DNA from: Zopfochytrium polystomum
Taxonomy: Eukaryota; Chytridiomycota; Chytridiomycetes; Chytridiales; Chytridiaceae
Assembly: GCA_025765615.1 (NCBI GenBank)
Contig: JAIVFJ010000289.1
Span: forward strand, 1 to 64,000
Length of the DNA: 64,000 bases
Direction: 5' to 3'
Shown: positions 1 through 11,418 of the stretch, in pieces
How positions within the stretch are numbered: position 1 is the first letter of the stretch
Layout of the letters: each line of letters opens with the position of its first letter
The notes under the pieces: model-generated
Databases searched by the model: none
The model's input: the letters and a program-made list of their open reading frames with translations, nothing else
Told to the model about the DNA's origin: nothing
Position numbers and translations under genes: made by a program

Positions 1-746
1 CGGTAGCTCTCACTGATGCCAAACTTTATCAGTGCAAGTAAAGCAAACAGGGAAATCTAATTCCATCAAGATTAGTGAGGAGAATGATTAATATCAATGG
101 ATGATTTCGAGCGCAATTGTGAAGCATGAAGATTGATATTCGACAGAGGAAAGGGTGACGGGATTGGATCAGAAAAATCGATCCATTCATTGGCATAAAT
201 CTATGCAAGAGTTTGTGTGTGGGAGAAAATTGTGCTAATCAAGAGATCAAACAGATAAGAATTTGGAATGCGAGGCAGTGAGATAAAGAAGGAGTGCTTG
301 ATATTGGGAGATAGAGAGGAAGCAAAGAAAATGGGAACAGGAGGTATTGTTTGGTTACACAGTGTAGAAAGGAGAGGACTAACGGCTGGATAGACAATCA
401 GTCTGGAATGGGAGAGGCCGATCGGGCGGCGAACGAAGGGAAATTTGTTTGGAGAGAGAGCGGCGGATATTTTCGTTTCGGAGGATCGATCTAAGAGACA
501 GAGGGAGAGGGATTGAGAGCGGGACTCCCACGACGGACGACGACAACAACAACGAAAGGTGGGAGTGAGTGGCCCCCACCCCGTCGTCGGTAAAACTAGC
601 CGCCACCAAAGACAGCCAGCCAGCCAGCCAGACGGCCCTTTCAGCCGCACCTCCAAAATTTCCCCCCAATCGTCTCGTTCCAACCTGCAACCCAACAACC
701 CCCCTCCCCCAACTCCCCTCCCTCCCTCTCGATAGATCGATCGCTC
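1..746. other. Intergenic, upstream of F-box gene
   Basis: No convincing coding exon was found on either strand. The minus-strand open frames here are low-complexity shadows. The last 100 bases before the F-box start are pyrimidine-rich (CCCTCC and CAAC runs), as in many fungal promoters and 5' leaders. No clear TATA box was seen. Confidence 0.5.
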
Positions 747-2179
747 ATGCCAGCAGCAGCGGCAGCAGCAGCACCCGCGCCGACGTCGTTCCTCCAGGAC
801 CTCCCGGAAGAGCTCTTCGGCCGCATCCTGCGGCTGCTCGCCCTGCGCGACGACCGCACCGCCGGCGCGCGCGCGCTCTGCCGCCTCGGCTGCGCGTCAA
901 AGCGGCTGGCCGCCCGGACGTGCGGCGACGGCCTGTGGCGCACCTTCTTCCTCGCCGTGTGGCCGCTACCGCGCACGCTGCGCCCCAACCCGCGGCTGTT
1001 CCCGCTCCCGTTCCCGGTCCGCCCGCCTCCCGCTACCGATGACGGAGGCGACGGCGGCGACGGCGGCACTGCGGCCGCGATCGCGCGCGTGCCGTGGAAG
1101 CAGCTCTTCTCGTACCGGCACCTCTTGGCGGCTCGCTGGACTTCGCCGCCGGCCGTCGCGACGATCGACCCGACAGGCGACAGCCCGCACTCGGCAGAGT
1201 GGATGGACCCGTTCGTCCTGGTCACGCTGCACAAGGGTCGGCTGAAGCTGTGGGACCGACGCAGCCTGGCGCCGCTCGGGCGGTTTGCGGGGCGGCGGGC
1301 GTTCAAGCGGCTGATGCAGATCGACGCGGACGGCGGGGCGGTGGCGGCCGGCACGTTCGACGGGACGGTGCTTTTGTGGGAGGACGTCACCGCGGCGGCA
1401 GGTAGCTCGAAGCGCGCCGAGTTCCCGTCGACGCTGCACGGGCACACGCCGGGCAAGTGCGTGCGCAAGGTGCGGTTCAGCGGGCCGTTCATCGCGTCGT
1501 GCGCGGCCGACGGGGTGGTGATTGTGTGGGACCGGGCGACGGGAGCGCCCTTGCGGTGGCTGCACTCCGGCGCGCACGACGGGTTCGGGCTGACGTGCCA
1601 CGGCGACTTTGTAGTGCACGGCTGCGTGGAGGGGGCGATGACGATGTGGAACATGCGGACGGGGGCAATCGTTCGCCAATTTTTGGGCCACGAGTGGTCG
1701 GTGACGCACCTGTGGCTCGACGGGGCGCGCGTCGTATCGGGGTCGCAGGACGAGACCGTGCGGGTGTGGGACGCGGCGACGGGCGAGTGCTTGCGCGTGT
1801 TGGACGGCCACGACGAGCATGTCAGGGCGATGGACGTGGGCGACGGCAAGATTGCGACGGGCGACTGCGCCGGCGTCGTGAGGGTGTGGGATTTGGAGTC
1901 GGGGGATCTGATATTTACGACCACGCTGTTCCAGCTGCCCGGACGGCGGTCTACGTGGAAAGACGACGGGACTACCTTCATCACCGAGATCTTTATTGAC
2001 GCGTCGGGCCTCGTCTGCGGCAAACATGTGGGTCCGTTGTTTTTGGTCTCCCGCTCAGCCTCTTCTCTTTGATAGAAAACTCACGCAGCTTCCTCCAAAC
2101 CGTCGTTTTTCGCATGCAGGATAACCAGCTGGTCAAGTTGGACTTTGGCGGAGACATTCCCTTTGCCAGCGAGTTTTGA
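747..2179 (+). CDS. F-box/WD40-repeat protein (SCF substrate adaptor)
   Basis: Probable substrate-recognition subunit of an SCF ubiquitin ligase: the F-box would bind Skp1 and the propeller the target. After a short Ala-rich start, an F-box lies at about residues 13-60 (FLQDLPEELFGRILRLLAL). Six or seven WD40 blades follow from about residue 155, ending in motifs such as LKLWDRRS, VLLWEDVT, VIVWDRATG, MTMWNMRTG, VRVWDAATG and VRVWDLESG. One intron at 2028-2119 (gtgggt...gcag) gives exons 747-2027 and 2120-2179, and the last exon (DNQLVKLDFGGDIPFASEF) supplies the closing strand of the propeller. Total 446 residues. The start is the first ATG in frame. The substrate cannot be told from sequence. 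Confidence 0.9.
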
Positions 2180-2946
2180 TATTGCTATCTCATTTTTCTT
2201 CTCGTCCGGCAAGCGAAAACCGGTCGAGCCTCATCTCTCTATAATCCCAGTGAAATAAATAGCCTGTGCCGCCCAACGAGCAGTCGACGCGCCTGCTCCT
2301 GCACTGGGGGCTGTATTCTTTGGCAAGAAGCCTCGCCCACTTCTTTGTTCGCGTCCTGTGCAGTGGTTTGTTGTTTCTCTGCAGCCGCATTTTTCTCGTC
2401 ACAGGGAGAGGAGGAAAAGGAGAGGACTTGTTTGGGCATTTGGGCTACTCCCGTCATAACAGCACTAGCAGCAGTAGTGTTAGTAGTAGTAGTTGTTGTA
2501 GTAGAAGTGGTGGTGGTAGTGGTGGTAAGCCAGTTCGTGACAACAAGGGGTGAGGCGGGTGCACGATCGAGTTGGTCGCGTGCCGGAGGTTTTTTTTCTC
2601 CATTTTAGCTTTGCCCGAAGCGGCTCGACGCCGATCTTCCATATTCTTCCATTCCTCCTCATTATTTATGGGCGAGCCTATGTTTCCACATTCATACTAT
2701 TCTCGGCGGTGGCGGCCGAATGAGGTTGTAGCCCATCACTTTGTGGTGGATGGAAACTAGTGCAGGTCAAATAAGTTTAGCTTCAGCTCGTCACATCCAT
2801 CTGTTCTTCTCCATGTCCGTTGCCTTCCCCGCTGCAGATGCAGCCGCCTTTGCCGCAACTTGGTTGTCGTCGCAGAGTGCGCGCCATGGCTTCATCGTTG
2901 CTGATGGCCCCGTCAGGTAATCAGAAACAAAAGAAAAAAAGGAACG
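2180..2946. other. Intergenic with degenerate AGT/GGT trinucleotide repeat
   Basis: No supported gene. Positions about 2461-2527 hold an impure trinucleotide repeat (agt, gta, ggt units). Several short open frames cross this region but none has a recognisable domain. A possible 5' exon of the next gene near 2886 (MASSLLMAPS followed by a gtaatc donor-like site) cannot be confirmed. Confidence 0.4.
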
Positions 2947-3246
2947 ATGGGCGACTGCGCCGCCGACTCCGACGCCGCTGCCTCCGACGCCGCCCGAAGT
3001 AGCGCCCATTGGGACTTGTTCGTCACAAAGCAAGAGCCGCCGCCCACCGCCGCCATCCGCCGCATCCTCATGCTCTCCAAGAACCTTCCCTTCGCTGTTG
3101 TGCTTGAGGCCCGCCGCGGCCGTCTCTGCTGCGTCGGAAGCACTGACGCGCCGTCGGCACCGACGTTGCCGCCACGGCTAGGCGACCCTTGGACTGCAGG
3201 ATCTTGGTCGCCTACCACCGGTGTTCGCGCGAAGTCATCTCTATCC

Positions 3247-3284
<38 letters not shown>

Positions 3285-5007
3285 CAGCAGCAGCGGCAGC
3301 GGCATCGGCGGATTCACAGTGCACAAGGACCCCCCTCGACGCCTTGCGGACGGTGTCTGCGCAACTGTCGGACTTCCCGGCGTCCGCTTCCTTGGCCGAG
3401 GAGATTGCCACGGCTGACGATGCGGTCCTCGCCACCCTCGTTCCTCTCATCGTGAGCGCTCCTCCGCTGGTTCCCGCATGGCTCTACCACTTTTACCCAG
3501 CCCACCCCGTCTGGAAAGTCGACGTCTTTCCGTACGCCGTCGAGGCCAGGAACTGGTGGCTGGCACGCTTTCTCATTCGCCACGGCCTCCAGCTTGACCG
3601 GGATCCCGGATTGTATGCCGGCGGATTGCTTGACAGAGTCGCGGCGACCGGCAACCTACCGGCCCTTCGATACTTTCTCGAGCACCGAGTCGAAACGATC
3701 AGCAGCAGCGCTATTTCCCTTGCCGCCGAAAACGGACACATTGCTGTGGTCAAATGGCTGCACCAAAACCGGGCAGAAGCCGCAGCGTCCATGACGGCCA
3801 TCGACCTTGCAGCAGGGAACGGTCTTCTGGACGTTGTGCGATACCTTCACTTCGAGGGCGGGACCGCGTTTGGATGCTCGACAGACGCGATGGACCGCGC
3901 AGCCGCCAACGGCATTTGGACGTTGTTCGCTTCCTGCACGAGCACCGCACGGAAGGATGCACGGGACGGGCGCTGGACCGGGCCGCGAAGCACGGGCACC
4001 TGGAAGTCGTCAAATTCCTGCACGCCCACCGGCTAAAGGACGGGTGGAAACGGTCGCGGCACGCGATGGAGAACGCGCTTGTATCGGGCAAAAACGAGGT
4101 CGTCGAGTACCTCCGGCGCAACAAGTACAAGTCGCCGGCGCCGAGCGTGGCGCTCGTCACGGCCGCGAGCAAGGGCGATCTGAAAATGGTCAAGCGGATC
4201 TGCGGCGACCGCGAGCTCCTGGAGAAGGAGGCGCTGTCGCAAGTGTTCAACTGCGTCTTGCCCACGCGCAACATGGAGCTCGTTAAATACCTCTACGACA
4301 CGCTGGTCGACACGACGGCGAACGCGGGCGGCGCCTGGGTCGACCTGGTCCCGGCCGACTGCGATAGGGCGATGTCTATCGGGGACCGCGGGGTGCTCGA
4401 GTTTTTCGTGGACAAGATCCGGCGGGGGCGGGTGGTGGTGTCGGCGAACGGCGACGGCGGCGGCGCGGTGTTTACGAGCTTTGTGTTTGTGCAGTGCGTG
4501 TGCGCGGCGGCGGTCAGCCTGCAGGACCCGCGGCTGTCGGTGGCGGCGGCGAACGCGCAGGTGGACACGATCCTCGAGGGCCTGGCGCATGCGTCGCGGG
4601 CGGCGCCGCGGCTGGAGGTGCCGCAGCTGGCGTACGACCAGCTCGCGGCGGTGCACGACGCGAAGTTCGAGGGCGAGCTGCGGGCGCTGCTCGACGAACA
4701 CGCCCGCCGCCGGACGATGGCGCTGCCGCAGGGCCTTGCGGAATTGACTTTGGACGCCCCCTCCGTGCTGCCGGCGGGGGAGAAAGAACGCGCGCAGTCG
4801 AGTGTGGGCAAGCGACCGGCGGGCGGTGGGATGCAAGCGGGCGGAGGTGGATCGGACACTGAGATGGAGGAGGACGAGGACGGGGACGATGGAGGCTACA
4901 GCGATGACGACGAAGGGGACAGCGACGATGCCGGGCTTGTGGTGGCTCACAAAACGTACGCAGACTTGGTTGCGCATCTTGAAAGGGCTAAAAAGAGAAG
5001 GTTGTGA
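2947..5007 (+). CDS. Ankyrin-repeat protein, reading frame broken
   Basis: Ankyrin proteins are protein-protein interaction scaffolds. The clear coding part runs in one frame from about 3300 to 3912 (ending with repeats such as VKWLHQNRAEAAASMTAIDL) and then in another to 5007 (HLDVVRFLHEHRTEGC, HLEVVKFLHAHRLKDG). The shift is at about 3912, where a base seems missing: aacggcatttgg is found where the repeat expects codons for N-G-H-L. The C-terminus is acidic (about 4850-4930) and ends in the basic ERAKKRRL, a possible nuclear signal. The 5' end is unresolved: the middle frame has no upstream ATG, while an ATG at 2947 opens a different frame that enters a CAG tract at 3249, so a second shift or an unseen intron is needed. 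It may be sequencing error or a decayed gene. Confidence 0.65.
3249..3300 (+). repeat. CAG/AGC trinucleotide tract
   Basis: About 17 near-perfect AGC units inside the ankyrin gene. They encode Ser in one frame and Ala in the frame that matches the ankyrin repeats. Slippage here could explain the unresolved 5' frame. Confidence 0.8.
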
Positions 5008-5351
5008 AAAAAGGCACTGGGCACCCGCGTTTTGCCCAACTGTGAACATTTACATAACGAAGCGATTGCGGACACGAAATGTGAGAGAGAGTGTGCGTGT
5101 GTGTGTGTTGTGTGTGTGACGCTACTGGTTGAGACAGACACCCTGGCTGACAAAAATCAACCACGATGGACTCGGCCCTCCGAGCAATCCACGTTGACAG
5201 TGCGCCCGTCCTCGACTACGACGCGCAGGTCACTGCTGCCGGCCCCGAAACAAACCCGGCGCCCCTGTCGCGCACGTCTGCACAGCCGCCGTGATGGAAT
5301 CGGCGTCTAGCATCGTGCCGCCCAAGTCCGCCCTCACGGCCGGGCCACAGC
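5008..5351. other. Intergenic; possible short coding remnant beside the copia insertion
   Basis: The 3' flank of the ankyrin gene, with a TG-rich patch near 5090-5120. An ATG at 5166 opens a 42-codon frame (MDSALRAIHVDSAPVLDYDA...) that stops at 5294, shortly before the retroelement. Its composition is gene-like but I recognise no family. It could be the start of a gene cut by the insertion. Confidence 0.25.
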
Positions 5352-5451
5352 TGTTGAGCGGGAGTGAGACGACCTGCACAGTGATCAGAGATGAAGAAGT
5401 TCCCATGTATTGTTAGGATATGAATGGAGTGGTAACGACATCAAGGGAACA
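5352..5451 (-). repeat. 3' LTR of copia element
   Basis: A 100-bp sequence bounded by TG...CA (tgttgagcgg...aagggaaca). It is nearly identical to 10670-10771, with one 2-bp indel (tgaat/tgaatat). A 36-bp part of it is repeated again just inside the element at about 5455-5489. Confidence 0.85.
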
Positions 5452-5628
5452 GTACCTGCACAGTGATCAGAGATGAAGAAGTTCCCATGATCACTGGGCA
5501 TGTGGGCAAAACAAATTTAAGGAGAATCGGAGAAAAGGAAAGGAGAGGAAAAGGTGAAGGACACAAACAGGACAAGGTGAGGACAGCGTTCTTGTTCACA
5601 ACATTCCCATCCGCTGTTCTTGCCTAGG

Positions 5629-8600
5629 CTACTGGAGTCCCATGTGAGGGACCAAGGTCTGGAAGCGTGCAACTGGGAGAGGTTTTGTTAGAATGTCGGC
5701 AATCATGTGCTGGCCAGCAACATGTACCACGTCCAGGGCCTTTGCTGCAACCTGTTCTCGGATAAAATGGTGACGAATGTCAATATGCTTGATTTGGTCT
5801 GTCATCTTTTGACTTTTGGCAACAGAGATACAGCTGGTATTATCCTCAAAGATGATGGATGCTGTGGCCTGACTGTGACCGAGATCCTTCATTAACTGAC
5901 GGAGCCAAATGACCTCTTGAGCGGTTGATGAGATGGCCATGTACTCAGCTTCGAGGGTAGAGAGAGCAACAGTTTTCTGAACATGGCTTTTCCACGAGAT
6001 GGCAGCCCCAGCGAGTGTGGTTATGTAACCAGTGGTGGAACGACGGTCGCGGGGTGTGCCTCCAAAGTCAGCGTCAGAGTAGTTGATGAGCTTCCGACCA
6101 TCCAGCTCGTCCGGGTGCGGCCCCTTGTAGTCTGTTCTGCCAAATGCGCTGAGGGTGGAGACACCTGCTGTGTAGACTAGGCCGTGTTCAGGGGTGCCTT
6201 TGAGGTAGCGAAGAACGCGCTTTGCTGCTGCCCAGTCATGGAGTGTGGGTGACTGAAGATGGCGGCAGAGTCAGCCAACTGCCATGGAGATGTCTGGACG
6301 TGTGGCAAGTGAAAGGTAGAGAAGACAACCAACCAGAGCGTCGTATGGCTCAGTAGTGAGAGGACTGGTAGCAGCGGGGTCTGATCGTTCCGCCAGGTAG
6401 GAAGGCGGCATAGGAGAACCAACGGGACGACAAGCTGACATATGAAAACGGGAAAGAATGGCCTGAATGTAGCCGGCCTGGTGGAGCTTGATGGAAGCTG
6501 GAGATTGGGCAACCTCCATCCCAATGCAAAGGCGAAGTTCCCCAAGATCTTTCATGCGGAAACGTCGGTGGAGGGAGGACTTGACCGAAAAAACTGTGTC
6601 ATCATCTGAGCTGGCAATGATAAGGTCATCGACATATACCGTGACATAAGTGCGACGCTCCCCATCAGTGCGAACATAGACACAGGGGTCGGCAGCGCTG
6701 ACAGTGAAGCCAATGGAGATGAGAAAATCGTCCAGAGTTTTGTTCCAGAGATGGGGAGCCTGTTTTAGACCGTAGAGAGCGCGCTTGAGACGGAGGACAT
6801 GACCAGGGTGAGCAGGTTCTGCGTGCCCTTCCGGTTGCTCAATGAAGATCTCTCGATCAATTGGCGCGTACAGGAAAGCAGTGGTCACATCCATCTGGTG
6901 AACACACATGCCAGTCTGAGCGGCAAGGGCAAGAACAGTCCGAATACTGGCGAGCTTGCAGGTAGGGGCGTAGGTCTCGTCAAAGTGGACACCAGCAACT
7001 TGAGTGAAGCCTTTAGCGACAAAGCGAGACTTGAAGCGCTGGGGTTTCCCATAGGCGTCAGTCTTAATGCGGAAGACCCAACGTGAGGGAAGGACAAGGG
7101 CAGAGGCAGGTCGAGGGACAAGTTCCCAGACGTCGTTTTCCTTGCAGGAGGCAAGTTCCTCCTCACGCGACTGACGCCACTCTGCTGCCTCAGGGGATAA
7201 GTTGCACTCAGCAGCTGATGACGGCGTGTTGTACTGAGTGGGAATGGGCGCGCTAACAATATGGACAGAGTCGCGATAACGAGCAGGGACACCGACGTTG
7301 CAAGGGGGGTTTCGGCGAGGAGCTGCTGTTGTGGCAGTGGAATGAGCAGGATCAGGACGTCGAGGAGGATTGAGCGGGATAGGGATAGAGGAGACAGTGG
7401 GGAGGGAGGGAGCAGGAGGAACCGCAGTGGAAGGAAGGATGAAAGTGGCAGAGGGAGATGGCATGGTGATGGGAGTGGGGGACTGAAGGAGAAGACTGAG
7501 AGGGCCAAAGAGAGGAAGGAAGAGAAGGAGGGGGAGGAAGACTGTATGTGGAGGATGGAGGTAGGGAGAGAGGGTCAAGGGAAATGAGAAAGGGATTGGT
7601 AGGAGAGAACTGGGAGGTGGGGAACGAGAACTGGGAATGGTGTCGACGGCGCAGGGGCAGGAGGGATAGGGAGGATATCGAGAATACCAGGTGAAGCAGC
7701 AGCAGTAGGTTCAGGAAGGTGCGCAGATTGGGGGGAAGAAATGTGGGGAGGTGAGGCAACGGAAGAAGTGGACGGAATGGAGGGCAGGGCACAGGAAGGG
7801 GGGGGAGACGTCATCCCGCCGGGTAGGAGTGGGGATGGTCGCGTGGTGGCGGAAATTTCAGGAAAAATGTTGTCGAGGTCTGCAGGGGAAGGGGGAGTGG
7901 CAGTGGAGTCGTGGAAGTCGAAGACGTCGTCCCAAAACACAACGTTGCGAGACACAATGGTCCTGCCAGAGGAGTCTCGCAAACGGTAGGCCTTGGACTG
8001 CTCGTCATAGCCAAGAAAGCGACATTTGACGGCCTTGGGGTGAAGCTTGGAAGGACTATCATCACGAACAACAATAGCATAGGCAATACAGCCCCAAGGG
8101 CGAAAGAAGGAGAAGTCCGTGGGGCGGCCAGTGAGACGTTCGAGGGGTGAGGAACCGTGGGAGTCAGGGAGACGATTGTGGAGATAAATGGCCGTGAGAA
8201 AAGCGTCCCCCCAGTAGCCCAAAGGTGCGCCTGCGTGATGGAGCATTGAGAGAGCGCGTTCGGCAAGTGTCCGGTTCATTCGTTCAGCAACACCATTCTG
8301 ACTGTGAGACGAGGCGCCAGGAGCCGCAAGCTGGTGGTGGACACCAGAGGATTGAAGAAACGACGTCATCTCGTGACCAATGAACTCACTGCCACGGTCG
8401 GAGCGGAAAGTGAGTAGCCGGTGAGAGGTGAGGTTGGAGATGTAAGCAGAGAAGGCCTGGAGAAGAGGAAGAGTTGAGGCTGACGTGAGTGACATGCGAA
8501 GGTGACTGCGGACGAAGTTGGAGGCATCGTCAATGAAGAGTGTAGCGGCAACGGAACCTCCAGGCGTTTTCTGCTTGCACACAAAGGAGTCAGAGTGGAC

Positions 8601-10412
8601 GAGCTCCAACGGAACCCGCGCACGGGAGCCATGAGAAGGCAAGCGAACGTTATGCCCCTTGCCAAGAAGGCAACCCTCACAGCGGCCATCCCAGTCATCA
8701 GTAATCAGCCCGAGAGAGCGGGCCACCTGGTCGAGAACGGGGCGACCAGGGTGGCCAAGGGAATGATGAAGGGCTGCAGGTGTGAGAGGCTGAGATGGGT
8801 GAGAGAGGCGAAGGACACGGTTGGAGTGGAGAGAGGCGCGATCAGAGGCAGACGCTGGCATACAGTGAAGCTTCCAGAGTTTGCCGCAGCGGGACCAAAC
8901 GCCAAGGGTAGAGGAGGACTGATGAAGCGTAAGGGAAGTCCGACGGAAAGTGAGCTCAATGTCGGACGACGTAAGGCGATCGACAGAGAGGAGATTACCG
9001 TGGAGCATGGGGGCAAAGTACGCTTCGCGAAGGTTGTGGGTACACTGAAGAGGAGAGCCATCAGCCTGGTCAAGAGAAAGGGAGGTGGGCTGAGGATCAA
9101 GCAGCATGGAGAGAGAGCTGACGAGATGTTGAGTGCACCCAGAGTCAACAAGAAAGGTGGCAGCTGATACTGGAGGGGGGAGTGCTAGGCAGAAGTTGCG
9201 GGAAGGAACGCAAGCGCGAAAGGGAAAAGTGAGGAGGAAGAGAGTGAAACGAAGGAAGAGGTCCCACCACCACGTAAGCCAACCAAGAGACGAGGCGAAG
9301 GGGGACGAGCGATGGTGTCGACGACGACGACGAAGGCGAAGTGTCAGAGCGTAACTAGGACGGCGATGTGAGCCAGAACGAGAGTCACAAGAGAGGATAC
9401 AGTAAGGCTGCAGATGAAGGATGTGAACTCCACGCGAGGGAGCACGTAAAATGGACAGCAAGTAGTTGGACTCAGTGTATTGAAGAGAATTGTCACTCGA
9501 AACCAAAGTAACCCCATCGCAGAGCAACCGGACGCTGTCTGAACCGCCCTCCTTTAACGCAACACGAGTCTTGCAGCTGGTCGCGGGTGAGTGGAAGAAG
9601 CCACACTTGACACATGAGCCCCAGCACTGTGCAGTGTCGTGAGTGCGCATGGAGCGTGTGCGGCCTGCGCTGCGGCATGTTGTGCACAGACGGACTTGAG
9701 GGCTGGGGCCGGTGGGCTTGACGAGACAGACGGCGAGGGTGAGTTCAGCAATGTCGTTCTCCCGAGCAATCTTTGCCCGATTGAGTGTCAGGAGCTCCTC
9801 ACTCTTCTTGTCCGAGCCGAAATAGAGGTCAGTGAAGTTCTCCCAGGCGATCGTGGAGGGAAGACAAGACATAAAGAGCTCTCCCAGTATGTAGTCTGGC
9901 AGCGGTTGACCACAACTGGTGAGATAGGCTTGTCCCTCGACAAGCTTGTCAAGCGCGGTGGTGAGGTTGGAGAGCTCGACAACGGAGGCGTGCATCTTGA
10001 ACATCGAAGCTCGAGTTTTGGCAAGACGATACTTCTTGATGCCACCGTACGTTGACTTCAGCGTGGACCAAACCGCCGCAGCTGTGTTGAGATCCTTGAT
10101 GACACGATGGGCAGCCAGGCCAAGGGCGGAGAAGATGACTTTCTTTGCTTTGGCATTAGCTTGACGGTGGGTCGTCTGTTGAGCAGGCGTGAGGGTAACG
10201 GCAGCAATGATCTCCTTGCCGTCGGTGTCGACCAGAGCGGCAGGGTAGTTGTTGTGGTACGTCGTCGAGTTGGTGACGATAGCAGGATTGTCAAGGATGT
10301 CAAACTCGTTGAGGAGAACCCCCATCCATTGATCAAAAGAGATCACGTCCTTGGAGGGATCGCCGTACCAGATAGGGAGCTTGGAGTCATCGCGGGCAGG
10401 CAGGGAGGCCAT
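5629..10412 (-). pseudogene. copia gag-pol polyprotein with frameshift and in-frame stop
   Basis: Gag starts at the ATG at 10412 (MASLPARDDSKLPIWYGDPS). A Cys/His-rich segment lies near 9550-9680, and a protease DSG motif (FLVDSGCTQHL) near 9150. Gag-pre-integrase is followed by an integrase core with its D, D, E residues in SDSF, FRSDRGSEF and GVAERMN. This frame ends at 7575. Reverse transcriptase follows in another frame (RWVFRIKTDAYGKPQRFK; catalytic VYVDDLI), so one frameshift lies just above 7578. A TGA at 6271-6273 interrupts the RT/RNase H connection right after PDISMAVG, and RNase H continues in the same frame to 5629 (KHIDIRHHFIREQV, DILTKPL). This copy could move only in trans. Confidence 0.88.
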
Positions 10413-10669
10413 CGTTGAGGAGGGGAAAGGTGCCGACCAGGGAAGGGAATGGGGAGACGGCGACGACGGAGCGGGCGGGAAAGAGGGACCGCAAGGACAG
10501 GCAGTGGGGGAATCGGGCGGCGAAGGGGGAAGAGGAACGAGGTGCGGCGGGACGTGTGAGGCGATCACGACGACGGATCAAGTGCCAACAATCGGTGGCG
10601 AAACGGGAGGAGGGGCGCCAACGAAGTGGTGGCGACGGCAGCGTGAAGTGAAGCTTGGGCTCGTAACCC

Positions 10670-10771
10670 TGTTGAGCGGGAGTGAGACGACCTGCACAGT
10701 GATCAGAGATGAAGAAGTTCCCATGTATTGTTAGGATATGAATATGGAGTGGTAACGACATCAAGGGAACA
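10670..10771 (-). repeat. 5' LTR of copia element
   Basis: A 102-bp copy of the 5352-5451 sequence, starting tgttgagcgg and ending aagggaaca on the plus strand. In element orientation it would carry the promoter. Confidence 0.85.
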
Positions 10772-11418
10772 CTTTTCGTACGATGAGAAGAGGCAGCCTG
10801 TCACGCATATTCGTTTTGATTTCTCTATCGCCAGGTTTATTTGGAGAGTGCATGCAAAGCCTATTTAGAGCTCAAGGCCGGATTTTACTTCCACATTCTT
10901 CTCCGCTTCAATGGATAATTGGTCTGCGAGGTCTCGCAACCTTCAAAGGTCCGGCTCCGATCACTCTGTCCAACCGACCGCATCATTGTCGCTCCAGTCC
11001 TCAACATCCAATTCGGAAAGTGCAATCGGAGATCATTCGCGAGTTTCAAACGAATAGGATTTTTCGATGAGCCACGGAAGATGCTCCTCAGCCAAATGGA
11101 GTGAAGCACGAGGCACTCTTCGACAATTTCGCGCGTCCTCGACGTTCTAACTTGAGAAGGGGATTTTCTTCTCCTTGCCTTCTCCCTACGGCACCGCAGC
11201 AGTACATGAGCGAGAGAGTAACGGAAACGACTGTTTGAGTTGATTCGCTTACTCTAAATACAACGGCACATTATGCTACTTATATTATCTGTTAACGCAA
11301 CTAATCATTTTCGAAGCGAGCAACAGAGGCGATAAACACAACAACTTAAAAGAAAAAAGGGAACAAGAACCAAAAAAGAGAAACGAAAGGTAGAAAAGAA
11401 GACCCTTCCCTCGACCTT
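10772..11418. other. Intergenic, no gene recognised
   Basis: Short open frames on both strands show no domain or splice logic. The region lies between the retroelement and the 3' end of the MFS gene and probably includes that gene's 3' UTR. Confidence 0.5.

Larger units (their letters stand above)
5352..10771 (-). mobile_element. Ty1/copia LTR retrotransposon, defective
   Basis: Two near-identical 100/102-bp LTRs flank a gag-protease-integrase-RT-RNase H coding region on the minus strand, the Ty1/copia order. The LTRs are very short for the family. Directly inside the 5' LTR, read on the minus strand, comes gggttacgagcccaagc, in the position of the primer-binding site. Flanking bases (acagc left, ctttt right) do not form a 5-bp target duplication. 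High LTR identity suggests recent activity, yet pol carries a frame change and a stop. Confidence 0.9.

Noticed and set aside
641..2023. 460-residue open frame antisense to the F-box/WD40 gene, and a second antisense frame at 966-2027
   Set aside because: GC-rich shadow of the WD40 coding sequence: Arg/Pro/Ser-rich, no domains, and the sense strand has clear F-box and WD motifs.
2913..3326. Minus-strand frame with a poly-Leu run at the CAG tract
   Set aside because: Poly-Leu is the antisense reading of the CAG repeat, not a membrane segment.
5166..5294. N-terminus of a spliceosomal SPF27/BCAS2-like gene interrupted by copia
   Set aside because: Only a vague resemblance (VDSAPVLDYD) and an early stop; too little to name a family.
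10069..10651. Plus-strand Glu/Arg/Gly-rich frames across the copia 5' end
   Set aside because: Antisense of gag and its leader; no independent support.
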